Program-made: the position numbers and the translations under genes | Shown: piece by piece, positions 1 to 7,567 of the stretch | How the letters are laid out: each line of letters starts with the position of its first letter | How positions within the stretch are numbered: position 1 is the stretch's first letter | Notes under the pieces: generated by a model | Database searches by the model: none | The model's input: the letters and a program-made list of their open reading frames with translations, nothing else | Told to the model about the DNA's origin: nothing | NCBI GenBank assembly: GCA_934552695.1 | Contig: CAKTER010000005.1 | Location: forward strand, 1 to 26,496 | Reading direction: 5' to 3' | From: an uncultured Eubacteriales bacterium | GTDB taxonomy: Bacteria > Bacillota > Clostridia > Lachnospirales > Anaerotignaceae | Length of the DNA: 26,496 bases

Positions 1-1830
1 AGCGACGGGCTGGCCCGGAATGCCTGCTGCGGCCGGGTAAACGGCGAAGAAAAAGACTTGCGGTATGTGGTGTACGGCGACGCCGAGGTAGAAATTTGCA
101 CCTTTGACGACCCCGACGGCCGTTGGGCCTTCCGGCACACTGCCTCTCATATGCTGGCGCAGGCGGTGAAGCGCTTGTATCCCGAAACGAAGCTGGCCAT
201 TGGTCCCGCCATTGCCGACGGGTTTTATTACGATTTGGACCGGCCCCAGCCCTTTGGCCCCGAGGAATTAGAGGCCTTGGAAAAGGAAATGAAGAAGATT
301 GCCAAGGAGAATCTCCCCTTGGAATACTTTGAAATGCCCCGGGACGAGGCCCTTGCCTTTATGGCCGAAAAGGAAGAGCCCTACAAGGTGGAGCTGATTG
401 AGGACTTGCCCGAGGAATCCACCATTTCGTTCTATAAGCAGGGCGAGTTTGTGGACCTGTGCGCCGGTCCCCACCTGATGACCACCAAGCCGGTTAAGGC
501 CATTAAGCTGACCTCCGTAGCCGGCGCCTATTGGCGGGGCAACGAGAAGAATAAAATGCTGTCTCGTATTTACGGCACCGCCTATCCCAAGGCCGCCGAT
601 TTGGAGGCCTATTTGACCATGCTGGAAGAGGCCAAAAAGCGGGACCACCGGAAGCTGGGGGCCGAAATGCAGCTGTTTGCCCTGCTGGACGAGGGCCGGG
701 GCTTCCCCTTCTTCCTGCCCAAGGGAATGGTGATTAAAAACGAGCTGATTACCTATTGGCGGGAGATTCACAAAAAGGCCGGGTATGTGGAGGTTTCCAC
801 GCCCATGATTATGAACCGGGAGCTGTGGGAGCGTAGCGGCCACTGGGACCACTACAAGGAAAACATGTATACCACGGAGATTGACGGGGTGGAGCACGCC
901 ATTAAGCCTATGAACTGCCCCGGCGGGATGCTGGTTTACAAGCAGCAGCTGCATTCCTATCGGGAGCTGCCGCTGCGGGTGGGCGAGCTGGGCCTGGTAC
1001 ACCGCCACGAAAAGAGCGGCGCCCTCCACGGCCTGTTCCGGGTGCGCTGCTTTACCCAGGATGACGCCCATATCTTTATGACCGAGGAACAAATCCGGGA
1101 CGAGATTAAAAACGTGGCCAACCTGATTGACAGCCTGTATAAGCGCTTTGGGTTTAAGTACCATGTGGAGCTTTCCACCCGTCCCGAGGACAGCATGGGC
1201 AGCGACGAGGCGTGGGAAATGGCTACCAACGGCCTGCAAGGCGCTTTGGACGACATGGGCCTGCCCTATGTCATTAACGAAGGCGACGGCGCGTTTTATG
1301 GCCCCAAGATTGACTTCCATTTGGAGGACTCCATTGGCCGTACCTGGCAGTGCGGTACCATCCAGCTGGATATGAACCTGCCGGAGCGGTTTGATTTGGA
1401 GTATGTGGCCCCCGACGGCAGCCGGAAACGGCCGGTGATGATCCACCGGGTTGCCTTTGGCAGCATCGAGCGGTTTATTGGCATTTTGATTGAGCACTTT
1501 GCCGGGGCCTTCCCCACTTGGCTGGCACCTGTGCAGGTCAAGGTTTTGCCCATTTCCGAAAAGTATACGGACTATGCCAAACAGGTGATGCAGGAGCTGG
1601 ACGACGCAGGTATCCGGGTGGAGGCCGACTGGCGGAGCGAGAAGATTGGCTACAAGATTCGGGAGGCCCGGAACGAGCGGGTGCCTTACATCATTGTGGT
1701 AGGCGAAAAGGATCAGGAAGCCAACAAGGTATCCCTGCGGAGCCGGAAGAACGGCGAGGAAGGCCAGCAGGATTTGAAGAACGTAATTGCCCGGATTACC
1801 GAGGAGATTCAAACCCGGGCAATGGACTAA
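1..1830 (+). CDS. thrS: Threonine--tRNA ligase (5' end outside window)
   Basis: Class II threonyl-tRNA synthetase, charging tRNA-Thr in the cytoplasm. The reading frame is open from base 1, so the first TTG or ATG inside the window is not the start. With 609 residues visible against about 640 in the family, roughly 30 residues of the N-terminal TGS domain are missing. The editing domain shows the HxxxH pair (window residues H46 and H50) and the DLCAGPH motif. The catalytic domain has MNCPGG with the zinc-binding Cys, TQDDAHIF with a zinc-binding His, and a later IHRVAFGSIERF block with the third His ligand. A C-terminal anticodon-binding domain follows (VKVLPISEKY to the end). The protein looks intact and typical. 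It ends about 100 bases before a terminator. Any leader regulation lies upstream of the window. The family call is very secure. Confidence 0.97.
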   Translation, partial: SDGLARNACCGRVNGEEKDLRYVVYGDAEVEICTFDDPDGRWAFRHTASHMLAQAVKRLYPETKLAIGPAIADGFYYDLDRPQPFGPEELEALEKEMKKIAKENLPLEYFEMPRDEALAFMAEKEEPYKVELIEDLPEESTISFYKQGEFVDLCAGPHLMTTKPVKAIKLTSVAGAYWRGNEKNKMLSRIYGTAYPKAADLEAYLTMLEEAKKRDHRKLGAEMQLFALLDEGRGFPFFLPKGMVIKNELITYWREIHKKAGYVEVSTPMIMNRELWERSGHWDHYKENMYTTEIDGVEHAIKPMNCPGGMLVYKQQLHSYRELPLRVGELGLVHRHEKSGALHGLFRVRCFTQDDAHIFMTEEQIRDEIKNVANLIDSLYKRFGFKYHVELSTRPEDSMGSDEAWEMATNGLQGALDDMGLPYVINEGDGAFYGPKIDFHLEDSIGRTWQCGTIQLDMNLPERFDLEYVAPDGSRKRPVMIHRVAFGSIERFIGILIEHFAGAFPTWLAPVQVKVLPISEKYTDYAKQVMQELDDAGIRVEADWRSEKIGYKIREARNERVPYIIVVGEKDQEANKVSLRSRKNGEEGQQDLKNVIARITEEIQTRAMD

Positions 1831-1930
1831 GCGGGCCGGCCTTTTTGAAAAATCAAACGAAAAGCAAAAAACCGGAAGCCGGGGCGGAGAGGCCCTTATG
1901 CACGCCCGAGTAGTTGAATAAGAGTTCCCA

Positions 1931-1962
1931 GGGAGGCTGTGTTTCGGCACAGCCTCTCTTTT
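1931..1962 (+). terminator. Intrinsic terminator downstream of thrS
   Basis: An 11-bp stem is formed by 1931-1941 and 1948-1958 (core GAGGCTGTG/CACAGCCTC, one G-T wobble) around a six-base loop, followed by a short TTTT run. It probably ends thrS. It lies only 30 bases before the next start codon with no clear promoter in between, so it might instead act as an attenuator for that gene. Confidence 0.75.
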
Positions 1963-1992
1963 GTGGATGCGATAGAAGGAGAGAATGGCAGG

Positions 1993-2589
1993 ATGACAAA
2001 AAACACATACAAGCCTCGGGTACCGGACCTGATGGAGGCAATCTTTGACGTTTGCTATTTAACATTCGATTTGATTGCGGGGATTTTGTTCTTTGCCTTG
2101 GCAAAAGGCAACGTCTTATTTATTTTGTATGGGGCGTTGACCCTAACCTTATGCGGAGGCGACGCATTTCATTTGATTCCCCGGGTGATGCGGGCCATCC
2201 GAGGCAGCAGCGAAAAAATCGAGAAGCAGCTGGGGATAGGGCTTCAGGTTTCTTCGATTACCATGACGGTATTCTATATCCTGCTGCTATATATTTGGAA
2301 AAATACTTTTTACGAGCTGGAGGCGCCGGCGGCGTTGGTGTCAATCATTTGGATTTCTGCCCTAATCCGAATCGGGATTTGCTTTTTGCCGCAGAACAAC
2401 TGGTGCAGCGAGGAGGGCAATCCAAAATTATCCGTTCTTAGAAACGCCGTTTTTGCCGTTACGGGGATAGGGGTCATTCTCCTCTATGCCATCTCCGGCA
2501 ACACCTATGGGTATCATATTTTGTGGCGCAACCGACAAGCGGCGGAAACGGACGGCGGCGAGGCCTATTTCCGAAAAATCCTGAAATAG
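1993..2589 (+). CDS. Hypothetical multi-pass membrane protein
   Basis: A 198-residue protein of no family I recognise. The frame is open further upstream, but those codons run through the terminator hairpin. The ATG at 1993 is preceded by AAGGAG about ten bases upstream and is the better start. About five hydrophobic segments are visible, near residues 17-35, 39-60, 80-99, 108-130 and 148-167. A basic/acidic loop (RAIRGSSEKIEKQ) lies around residue 70 and the C-terminus is polar. No catalytic motif is evident. GC content is visibly lower than in thrS or the genes after 3388; the stretch 2041-2100 is under 40% GC. That could mean a different origin or weak codon selection. No promoter is obvious between the upstream terminator and the start. 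Function unknown; location in the cell membrane is inferred from hydrophobicity only. Confidence 0.7.
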   Translation: MTKNTYKPRVPDLMEAIFDVCYLTFDLIAGILFFALAKGNVLFILYGALTLTLCGGDAFHLIPRVMRAIRGSSEKIEKQLGIGLQVSSITMTVFYILLLYIWKNTFYELEAPAALVSIIWISALIRIGICFLPQNNWCSEEGNPKLSVLRNAVFAVTGIGVILLYAISGNTYGYHILWRNRQAAETDGGEAYFRKILK

Positions 2590-2839
2590 GGCAAGGAATC
2601 CGTTGACGAAAGCCATTCCATTGTGGGAAAATATGAGTGTCAAGGCAAATACCGCAGGCGGCGAAAGTGCGTCATTTGCGGATGAAAGAACAGCCGAACC
2701 CGCCGGCAAAGCAGGCGGCGCTTGCGGAAAACCCGGATGGCGCCTTGGCACACCCGGCCGAGAACGGTTTTATCGGGCTCAAAAAGCGGGTTGAAACGGG
2801 GAATAGGGGAGTGGACGGACAAACAAAAGGAGCGGGCAT

Positions 2840-3049
2840 ATGAGATGGATACATACGCTTTCTTGGCTATGGAAGGCGCTGGGCATATCCCTTGCGGTTA
2901 CGGCGGCTTGCGTGGTTTGCGTCCTGTTGATAAGCAGGGCGAGGCGGAAGCCGCTTAGCCGGAGGTTTATGGCAGCCGTTGGGGTGGCGGCGTTTGTCAT
3001 GGTTATTCTCATCATTATTTTGATTGCCCGGACGCCGGTACTGCTTTGA
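2840..3049 (+). CDS. Small two-helix membrane protein, hypothetical
   Basis: A 69-residue protein with two strongly hydrophobic segments, about residues 9-33 and 43-66, joined by a short basic loop (SRARRKPLSRR). This suggests a hairpin in the membrane with the positive loop on the cytoplasmic side. The ATG is preceded by AAAAGGAG ending seven bases upstream, a good ribosome binding site, which is the main reason to believe the gene. A weak promoter-like pair (TTGACG at 2603, GAAAAT at 2627, spacer 18) lies about 200 bases upstream. A strong terminator follows at 3161. No family recognised and no function proposed. Confidence 0.55.
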   Translation: MRWIHTLSWLWKALGISLAVTAACVVCVLLISRARRKPLSRRFMAAVGVAAFVMVILIIILIARTPVLL

Positions 3050-3387
3050 CGGAAGAGGCTTTTTATAGGCGCCAATCCCCTGGGCCTCCCACCGACCGCC
3101 GGACAGGCCGAGAGGGAGGAAGCGCTCGTTGTAATGGATTTTCTTTACAAACAAAAGGATGGTCGCAGAGTATCTTGGGATATTCTGCGGCCGTTTTTTA
3201 TGTCCGGGACGCTCCGGCTGGCTTCGGCGTATTTTCTTACGAGAAAAGGCCCTGTAACAGCCCGTTGGGGCTTGTATGAAGCGGGAAGCGGCGGTGCATA
3301 CTAGCCCAAGGAAGGAAAATCTGTGCCAAAGCCGAAGAAACGGCGGGAAAGAACCGAAGCAAGATATAAAAGAAAGGGGCGACGGGA
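3050..3387. other. 338-base intergenic stretch before the M16 pair
   Basis: No convincing gene is visible on either strand. The short frames here lack ribosome binding sites and read as low-complexity Arg/Gly/Pro sequence. The stretch holds one strong terminator hairpin (3161-3199). The ymfF-like ribosome binding site (AGAAAGGGG, 3371-3379) is at its right end. A promoter for the M16-lgt operon is expected between 3200 and 3370, but I see no good -35/-10 pair. Confidence 0.6.
3161..3199 (+). terminator. Intrinsic terminator
   Basis: A 13-bp stem is formed by 3161-3173 and 3180-3192 (two wobble pairs) with a six-base loop, followed by G and six T. It closes the transcript carrying the small membrane protein and isolates it from the M16-lgt operon. 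Confidence 0.85.
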
Positions 3388-4743
3388 TTGGAAGAAACAA
3401 CGGGACGCCGGGCTATAGAGAGGGAAAGGACAGAGCCGGGCCGGGAACGGGAGCCCGGCGGGGCAAGGGGGAACGGCCAGGGGGAGGCGGCGGGGCGGGA
3501 GGCAAAACCGGGCGGCGCAGTGGCGGTAAGGGACCGGGCACCGGCTTGCTTTTTTGCGCTGGACGGGGGGACGGAGGGCTGCGACCGGCTGTGGCTGGTG
3601 TTTCGGCTGCCGCTGTCTGCGGACTGGGCTACCGGGGTATCGCTGCTCAGCCGTCTGCTTTCGGTGGGCGGTGGCCCGGCGGAGATGCGGGAGCGCTACC
3701 ACCGGCTGGAGGGGCTATGGGGGGCCAGCCTGACGGCGGCGGCCTTAAAGAAAGGGGACGAGCAGCTGTTAAGCCTACAGGTATCGGTACCCCGGCCGGT
3801 ACGGGGGACGGTGTGGGATACGGCGCTGGAGGTTTTGCGGGAAACGGTGGAAGGCCCGCTGACCGAGGGCTTTTCCGCCGAGAGGGTAAACCGAGAAAAG
3901 CTGGCGCTGGCCCGGGCGCTTTTGTCCCGGCAGGATGACCGTTTCCATTGGGCCCAGACCCGGTGCCTGAGGTGGATGTGCCGGAACGAGGTTTTTGGGG
4001 TGGACGCCGATGGCGCAGTCGAGAGGTTGCCGGACTGGACGGCGGGACGGCTACACACCCTGTACCGGCAGCTGGTGGGCCGGGCCCCGGCGGTGATTGT
4101 GTATGCCGGTCGGCAGCGCCCGGGGCTGGAGGGAGAGCTGCGGGGCTGGCTGGACGGGTTGCGGCAGGGGCCGGTGTGGGAGAAGCCGGTGGCGCCCCAG
4201 GCCCCCGACGCACCCCGATTCCCCCACCGGGTATTCGAGCCCTGTCCCGGGCGGCAGGCCCAGCTGGTAATGGGCTGGCGCAGTCAAGGCGGGTATTTGC
4301 CGTTGCAGGTGGCGGCGGAGGTGCTGGGCGGCGGCGGGGCTTCCCGGCTGTTTGCTTCCTTGCGGGAGGCGGCGGGGCTGTGTTACAGCGTGGGCGCCGT
4401 TGCCCTGCGGCACCAAAGGATTTTGCTGGCTCAGGCGGGATTGCTGCCGCAGGCGGTGGACGGAGCAGGGGAACAAATAGCCCGGGCGGTGGCGGAACTG
4501 CCCCACACGTTGGAGGAAGCCGAGGTGGCACAGGCCAAGCGAAGCCTGGGGGAACGCCTGCGGGGCCGGAAGGAATCCCCGGCGGCTTGGGCGGATTTTG
4601 TGTTGGATCAAATTTTGGCGGGGGAGGAGCCGGAGCTGGAGGCGGTTTGCCGCCGGTTGGAAACGGTGACCCGGGACGAAACGGCCCAGGCGGCGGCGGG
4701 GCTAAAGCTGGACACCCTGTATGTGCTGGCGGAAAGGATGTAG
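3388..4743 (+). CDS. ymfF: M16-family protein, inactive partner (YmfF/YfmF-like)
   Basis: A 451-residue member of the M16 (pitrilysin/insulinase-like) metallopeptidase superfamily. It lacks the HxxEH zinc motif, as expected for the non-catalytic half of a YmfF/YmfH pair. In Bacillus these partners are associated with maturation of the 5-aminopentanol modification of elongation factor P; that role here is inferred. Recognisable M16 features include the domain start near residue 55 (LWLVFRLPLSADWATG) and the C-terminal domain motif GGGGASRLFASLREAAGLCYSV. The start is a TTG at 3388 with AGAAAGGGG eight bases upstream. No ATG occurs in frame until about residue 100, well inside the domain. The first 40 residues are Glu/Arg/Gly-rich low complexity and may not be conserved. 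It ends one base before the next gene and is very GC-rich. Confidence 0.85.
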   Translation: MEETTGRRAIERERTEPGREREPGGARGNGQGEAAGREAKPGGAVAVRDRAPACFFALDGGTEGCDRLWLVFRLPLSADWATGVSLLSRLLSVGGGPAEMRERYHRLEGLWGASLTAAALKKGDEQLLSLQVSVPRPVRGTVWDTALEVLRETVEGPLTEGFSAERVNREKLALARALLSRQDDRFHWAQTRCLRWMCRNEVFGVDADGAVERLPDWTAGRLHTLYRQLVGRAPAVIVYAGRQRPGLEGELRGWLDGLRQGPVWEKPVAPQAPDAPRFPHRVFEPCPGRQAQLVMGWRSQGGYLPLQVAAEVLGGGGASRLFASLREAAGLCYSVGAVALRHQRILLAQAGLLPQAVDGAGEQIARAVAELPHTLEEAEVAQAKRSLGERLRGRKESPAAWADFVLDQILAGEEPELEAVCRRLETVTRDETAQAAAGLKLDTLYVLAERM

Positions 4744-4744
4744 G

Positions 4745-6013
4745 ATGCAGACGATTACCAAAACCGAAGCGGGATTACCGGGGCGGCTGTTTTACAAGAT
4801 GTTGCCCTCGGGCTTGAAATGTACTATAATACAGAGAAACGATTGCCGGGCGGTGCGGTGCTTGGTCGCCGTGGGCTTTGGCGCAGCCGATCGGGCCCTG
4901 TATCGCCGGGGCGTGCGGCAGGAGCTGCCTGCCGGGACCGCTCATTTTTTGGAGCACAAAATGTTCGAGCAGGCGGAGGGGGACTGCTTTGCCGCCTTTG
5001 CCGCCGACGGCGCACAGGCCAACGCCTTTACCGACGCCGAAAAAACGGTGTATTATGTGGCTACCGAAACGGGGTGGGAACGCCAGCTGGGGCGGCTGCT
5101 CCACATGGTGAGCCACACCGGCTTTTCGGCGGCCTCGGTGGCCCGGGAACGGGACATCATTGGCCGGGAAATCGATATGTACGACGACCGGGGAGACTGG
5201 CGGGCCTATTTTCAAATGCTGCAAGCCCTGTACCCCGGCAAGCCCTGGGCGGAGCCGGTGGCGGGCAGCCGGGAGAGCATTGCCCCCATTACGGCCCGGC
5301 ACCTGCAAAACGCCCACGCCGCCTATTACCGGCCGGAAAATATGGCGTTGGTGTGCGTAGGGCCGGTAGAACCGGAGCGTGTGCTGGCCCTGGCCGCAAC
5401 AAAGCTGGCCCACCCCGGGGCAGGGGAGCTATGGCCCTGCATCCGGGGAGAAAGCGCCCGGCCCCCTCGCCCGGCCCGGGCGGTGGTGCGGCATACCCTA
5501 GCCCTGACCCAGCCGGTGTTTGCTTGGGGAATCTCGCTGCCGGCTGCGGCGGGGGAGCTGGCGGCCCAAACCCGGCAAACGGCGCTGCTGGAATTGCTGT
5601 TTGGCGGGGGCAGCGACTTTTTTGGCCGGGCTTACGACCGGGGGCTTTTGGACGAACCCCCGGAGCTTTTGGGAATGCGGGGCCGAGGCTATGCCTGTGC
5701 GGCACTAACGGGGACGTCTCCCGTACCGGAACGGGTACGGGATTTGGCGGTACAGGCAGTGGAGAAGGCCCGGCGGGACGGGTTTTCGGTAGGGGCCTTC
5801 GAGCGGGTCTGCCGGCGGCTACAGGGGGATTTTCTCCGGCGGGCCGGCAACCCCGCACAGGCGCTGGTGGAGCAGGCAGCCCTAAGCTTGGAAAATACCG
5901 ACTTGACCGCCGTTGCCCAGGCTTGGCGGGCGATAACGCTGGCGGAGGTCGAGAGTCAGCTGGCCTGGCTGAAGCCGGAGCAGACCGTGCTTTCGGTGGT
6001 GGGCCCGGCCTAA
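4745..6013 (+). CDS. ymfH: M16-family zinc peptidase (YmfH/YfmH-like)
   Basis: The catalytic-looking partner of the preceding gene, 422 residues, close to the usual YmfH length. The inverted zinc motif HFLEH is at residues 67-71 (H67, E70 as base, H71). The probable third zinc ligand is E142 in the ERDIIGREI segment, about 70 residues later as is typical of M16. An R/Y pair in the C-terminal half (FFGRAYDRGLLDEP) fits the substrate-binding region. The ATG at 4745 has AAAGGA six bases upstream and follows the previous stop by one base, so the two are co-transcribed and probably translated together. The family link to elongation factor P modification is established for Bacillus; the actual peptide substrate is unknown. 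lgt follows 21 bases later. Confidence 0.9.
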   Translation: MQTITKTEAGLPGRLFYKMLPSGLKCTIIQRNDCRAVRCLVAVGFGAADRALYRRGVRQELPAGTAHFLEHKMFEQAEGDCFAAFAADGAQANAFTDAEKTVYYVATETGWERQLGRLLHMVSHTGFSAASVARERDIIGREIDMYDDRGDWRAYFQMLQALYPGKPWAEPVAGSRESIAPITARHLQNAHAAYYRPENMALVCVGPVEPERVLALAATKLAHPGAGELWPCIRGESARPPRPARAVVRHTLALTQPVFAWGISLPAAAGELAAQTRQTALLELLFGGGSDFFGRAYDRGLLDEPPELLGMRGRGYACAALTGTSPVPERVRDLAVQAVEKARRDGFSVGAFERVCRRLQGDFLRRAGNPAQALVEQAALSLENTDLTAVAQAWRAITLAEVESQLAWLKPEQTVLSVVGPA

Positions 6014-6034
6014 ACGGGGAGGATAGGAAGAAGT

Positions 6035-6907
6035 ATGAATAACGCACCCGAGATTTGGTTCCCCCATTTGGGAATCGAAATTGAACATTTGGACAATGTG
6101 GCCTTCCGGCTGTTCGGCATGGAGGTCTATTGGTACGGCGTGGTCATTGCCATGGGTATGGTGCTGGCGTTGCTGCTGATTTTTTATGAGGTAAAGCGTA
6201 GCGGGCAGGACAGCAACCTGTATACCGACGTGACCATTTGGTGTATTCTCCTGGGGATTGTCGGGGCCCGGCTGTATTATGTGATTTTTAACTGGAAGCT
6301 GTTTGCCGGGCGGCCCCTAGAAATTTTTAACCTGCGGGGAGGCGGCCTGGCCATTTACGGCGGGGTTATCGGCGGGCTGATTACGGCGCTGGTGATTACC
6401 CGGCTGAAAAAAGCCTCGTTTTGGAAGGTGGCCGACACCTGCATCCCCGGCGTGGTGGTGGGCCAGATTGTGGGCCGGATTGGCAACTTTATCAACCGGG
6501 AGGTGTTTGGCGGGTACAGCGATGGGCTGCTGGCCATGCGCTACCGGCTTTCGGATGTAAAGGCGGCGGATGTAACGCCGGATATTGCGGGGCATATCGT
6601 GACCTGGCAGGGGGTGGAGTACATTCAGGTTCATCCCACCTTTTTGTACGAAAGCCTGTGGAATATCGGGGTGCTGATGCTTCTGCTGGTACTGCTGCGG
6701 AAGAAGAAAACCGACGGCGTGGTGCTGGCCGCCTACTTTATCGGCTATGGGGTGGGGCGGTTCTGGATTGAGGGCATCCGCACCGACCAGCTGTATTTGT
6801 GGGGGACAAATTTTCCTATCTCCCAGCTGGTTTCCCTTGTTTTGATTGCCATTGGGGTAGTTATTTTAGTGCTGCGGCACCGGAAAAAACAAGATACAGT
6901 GGTATAA
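6035..6907 (+). CDS. lgt: Prolipoprotein diacylglyceryl transferase
   Basis: Integral membrane enzyme of 290 residues. It transfers diacylglycerol from phosphatidylglycerol to the lipobox cysteine of prelipoproteins, the first step of lipoprotein maturation. The signature GRIGNFINREVFG (residues 147-159, with R148 and N151) is present. So are GGGLAIYGGVIGG (102-114), HPTFLYESLWN and a C-terminal GRFWIEGIRTDQL block. About seven hydrophobic segments are visible. The position of the E. coli catalytic-loop H103 is a Tyr here (Y108), a variation I believe is common in Firmicutes. The start is preceded by GGAGGATAGGAAG. It is the last gene of the ymfF-ymfH-lgt group and is followed within 25 bases by a strong terminator. 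Confidence 0.96.
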   Translation: MNNAPEIWFPHLGIEIEHLDNVAFRLFGMEVYWYGVVIAMGMVLALLLIFYEVKRSGQDSNLYTDVTIWCILLGIVGARLYYVIFNWKLFAGRPLEIFNLRGGGLAIYGGVIGGLITALVITRLKKASFWKVADTCIPGVVVGQIVGRIGNFINREVFGGYSDGLLAMRYRLSDVKAADVTPDIAGHIVTWQGVEYIQVHPTFLYESLWNIGVLMLLLVLLRKKKTDGVVLAAYFIGYGVGRFWIEGIRTDQLYLWGTNFPISQLVSLVLIAIGVVILVLRHRKKQDTVV

Positions 6908-6929
6908 ACCGAAAAAATATACAAAATAT

Positions 6930-6966
6930 AGGCTGTTTTGACCAAATGTCAAGACGGCCTTTTTTT
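6930..6966 (+). terminator. Intrinsic terminator after lgt
   Basis: A 13-bp stem is formed by 6930-6942 and 6948-6960 (two G-T wobbles) with a five-base loop, followed by a run of T to 6966. It separates the lgt transcript from the dcw operon. Confidence 0.9.
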
Positions 6967-7000
6967 GTGTGGATTTCATAAAAAAACCCAAGAAAAACAC

Positions 7001-7029
7001 TTGATAAATTATTAAATGTATATTAAAAT
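7001..7029 (+). promoter_or_regulatory. Sigma-A-type promoter of the dcw operon
   Basis: -35 TTGATA (7001-7006), spacer of exactly 17 bases, -10 TAAAAT (7024-7029), in a markedly AT-rich stretch within GC-rich surroundings. Transcription would start near 7036, just before the direct repeats ahead of mraZ. It is the only strong promoter I can see for the genes from mraZ to ftsW. Confidence 0.8.
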
Positions 7030-7040
7030 TACATTACGAG

Positions 7041-7081
7041 GGAGGAAAGTGGTGCACCAGAGGAGGAAAATGGAGCACCAG
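7041..7081 (+). promoter_or_regulatory. Tandem 21-bp repeats, probable MraZ operator
   Basis: Two near-identical 20-base units at 7041-7060 and 7062-7081 match at 18 of 20 positions, each starting GGAGGAAA and ending GCACCAG. The first contains the perfect palindrome TGGTGCACCA. MraZ proteins bind short direct repeats with a TGG/GTGG core just upstream of their own gene, and these fit in place and sequence. They lie downstream of the predicted start of transcription, so binding would block elongation or promoter clearance. Operator function is inferred. Confidence 0.6.
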
Positions 7082-7099
7082 CCCAGTCGAAAGGGGTGA
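7052..7099 (+). CDS. Possible 15-codon leader ORF before mraZ
   Basis: A GTG at 7052, six bases after GGAGG, opens a frame of 15 codons that ends with TGA at 7097-7099, four bases before the mraZ ATG. The 21-bp repeat is a multiple of three, so both units are read in the same frame, with HQ recurring in each. It could be a leader peptide coupled to mraZ, or chance. An ORF this short has little statistical weight. Confidence 0.2.
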   Translation: MHQRRKMEHQPSRKG

Positions 7100-7103
7100 G
7101 GGT

Positions 7104-7547
7104 ATGCTGATCGGTGAATATTCCCATACGGTAGATGCCAAGGGCCGCATCATCATGCCCGCCAAATGGAGGGGCGAGCTGGGGGATAAGTTCGTCATCA
7201 CCAAAAGCTTCGACGGGTGCCTGGGCGCCTATCCTGCCGCCGAGTGGGAAAAGTTTGCCGGCCGGCTGATGAAGCTGCCTCCCGCCGATAAGGACGCCCG
7301 CCGCCTGTCCCGTTTCTTTCTGTCCCGGGCGGTAGAATGCGAGGTGGACCCCCAAAGCCGGGTGGTGTTGCCTCAAAACCTGCGGGAGTTTGCCCAGATT
7401 ACCAAGGAGATTGTTTCGGTGGGCCGGGGCAACTTTGTAGAAATCTGGAGCAAGACCGCTTGGGAGGTTTACAGCAGCAAGTCGGAATATTTGGACGATG
7501 AGATGGAAGACGCCATGATGAAGTTCGACGTTTGGCAAAACGACTAA
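7104..7547 (+). CDS. mraZ: Transcriptional regulator MraZ
   Basis: A 147-residue protein with two SpoVT/AbrB-like swapped-hairpin repeats. Their signature motifs are DAKGRIIMPAKWR (about residues 11-23) and DPQSRVVLPQNLRE in the second half. MraZ forms a ring-shaped oligomer that binds direct repeats upstream of its own gene and generally represses or tunes the dcw operon. It is the first gene of that operon here, as in most bacteria. The start follows AAAGGGGTGAG, and the ATG gives the conserved N-terminus MLIGEYSHTVDAKGR. The length is slightly above the usual 140-145, with an acidic C-terminal tail (YLDDEMEDAMMKFDVW). rsmH begins 20 bases later. Confidence 0.97.
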   Translation: MLIGEYSHTVDAKGRIIMPAKWRGELGDKFVITKSFDGCLGAYPAAEWEKFAGRLMKLPPADKDARRLSRFFLSRAVECEVDPQSRVVLPQNLREFAQITKEIVSVGRGNFVEIWSKTAWEVYSSKSEYLDDEMEDAMMKFDVWQND

Positions 7548-7567
7548 GGCCGGAAGGGAGAAACCTC

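Noticed and set aside
268..1950. 560-codon open frame antisense to thrS, and similar long antisense frames opposite valS and the mur genes
   Set aside because: GC-rich codons at third positions keep the opposite strand free of stops. The frames lack ribosome binding sites and encode Pro/Arg/His/Gly-rich sequence unlike any protein family, while the sense strand encodes textbook enzymes.
2603..2632. TTGACG-N18-GAAAAT promoter-like pair
   Set aside because: The -10 matches only four of six positions, and the next supported gene is about 200 bases away. Too weak to list as a feature.
3276..3938. 220-codon Gly/Arg-rich plus-strand frame overlapping the start of the M16 gene
   Set aside because: Out of frame with the M16 protein, low complexity, and no ribosome binding site. 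A frame shadow in very GC-rich sequence.
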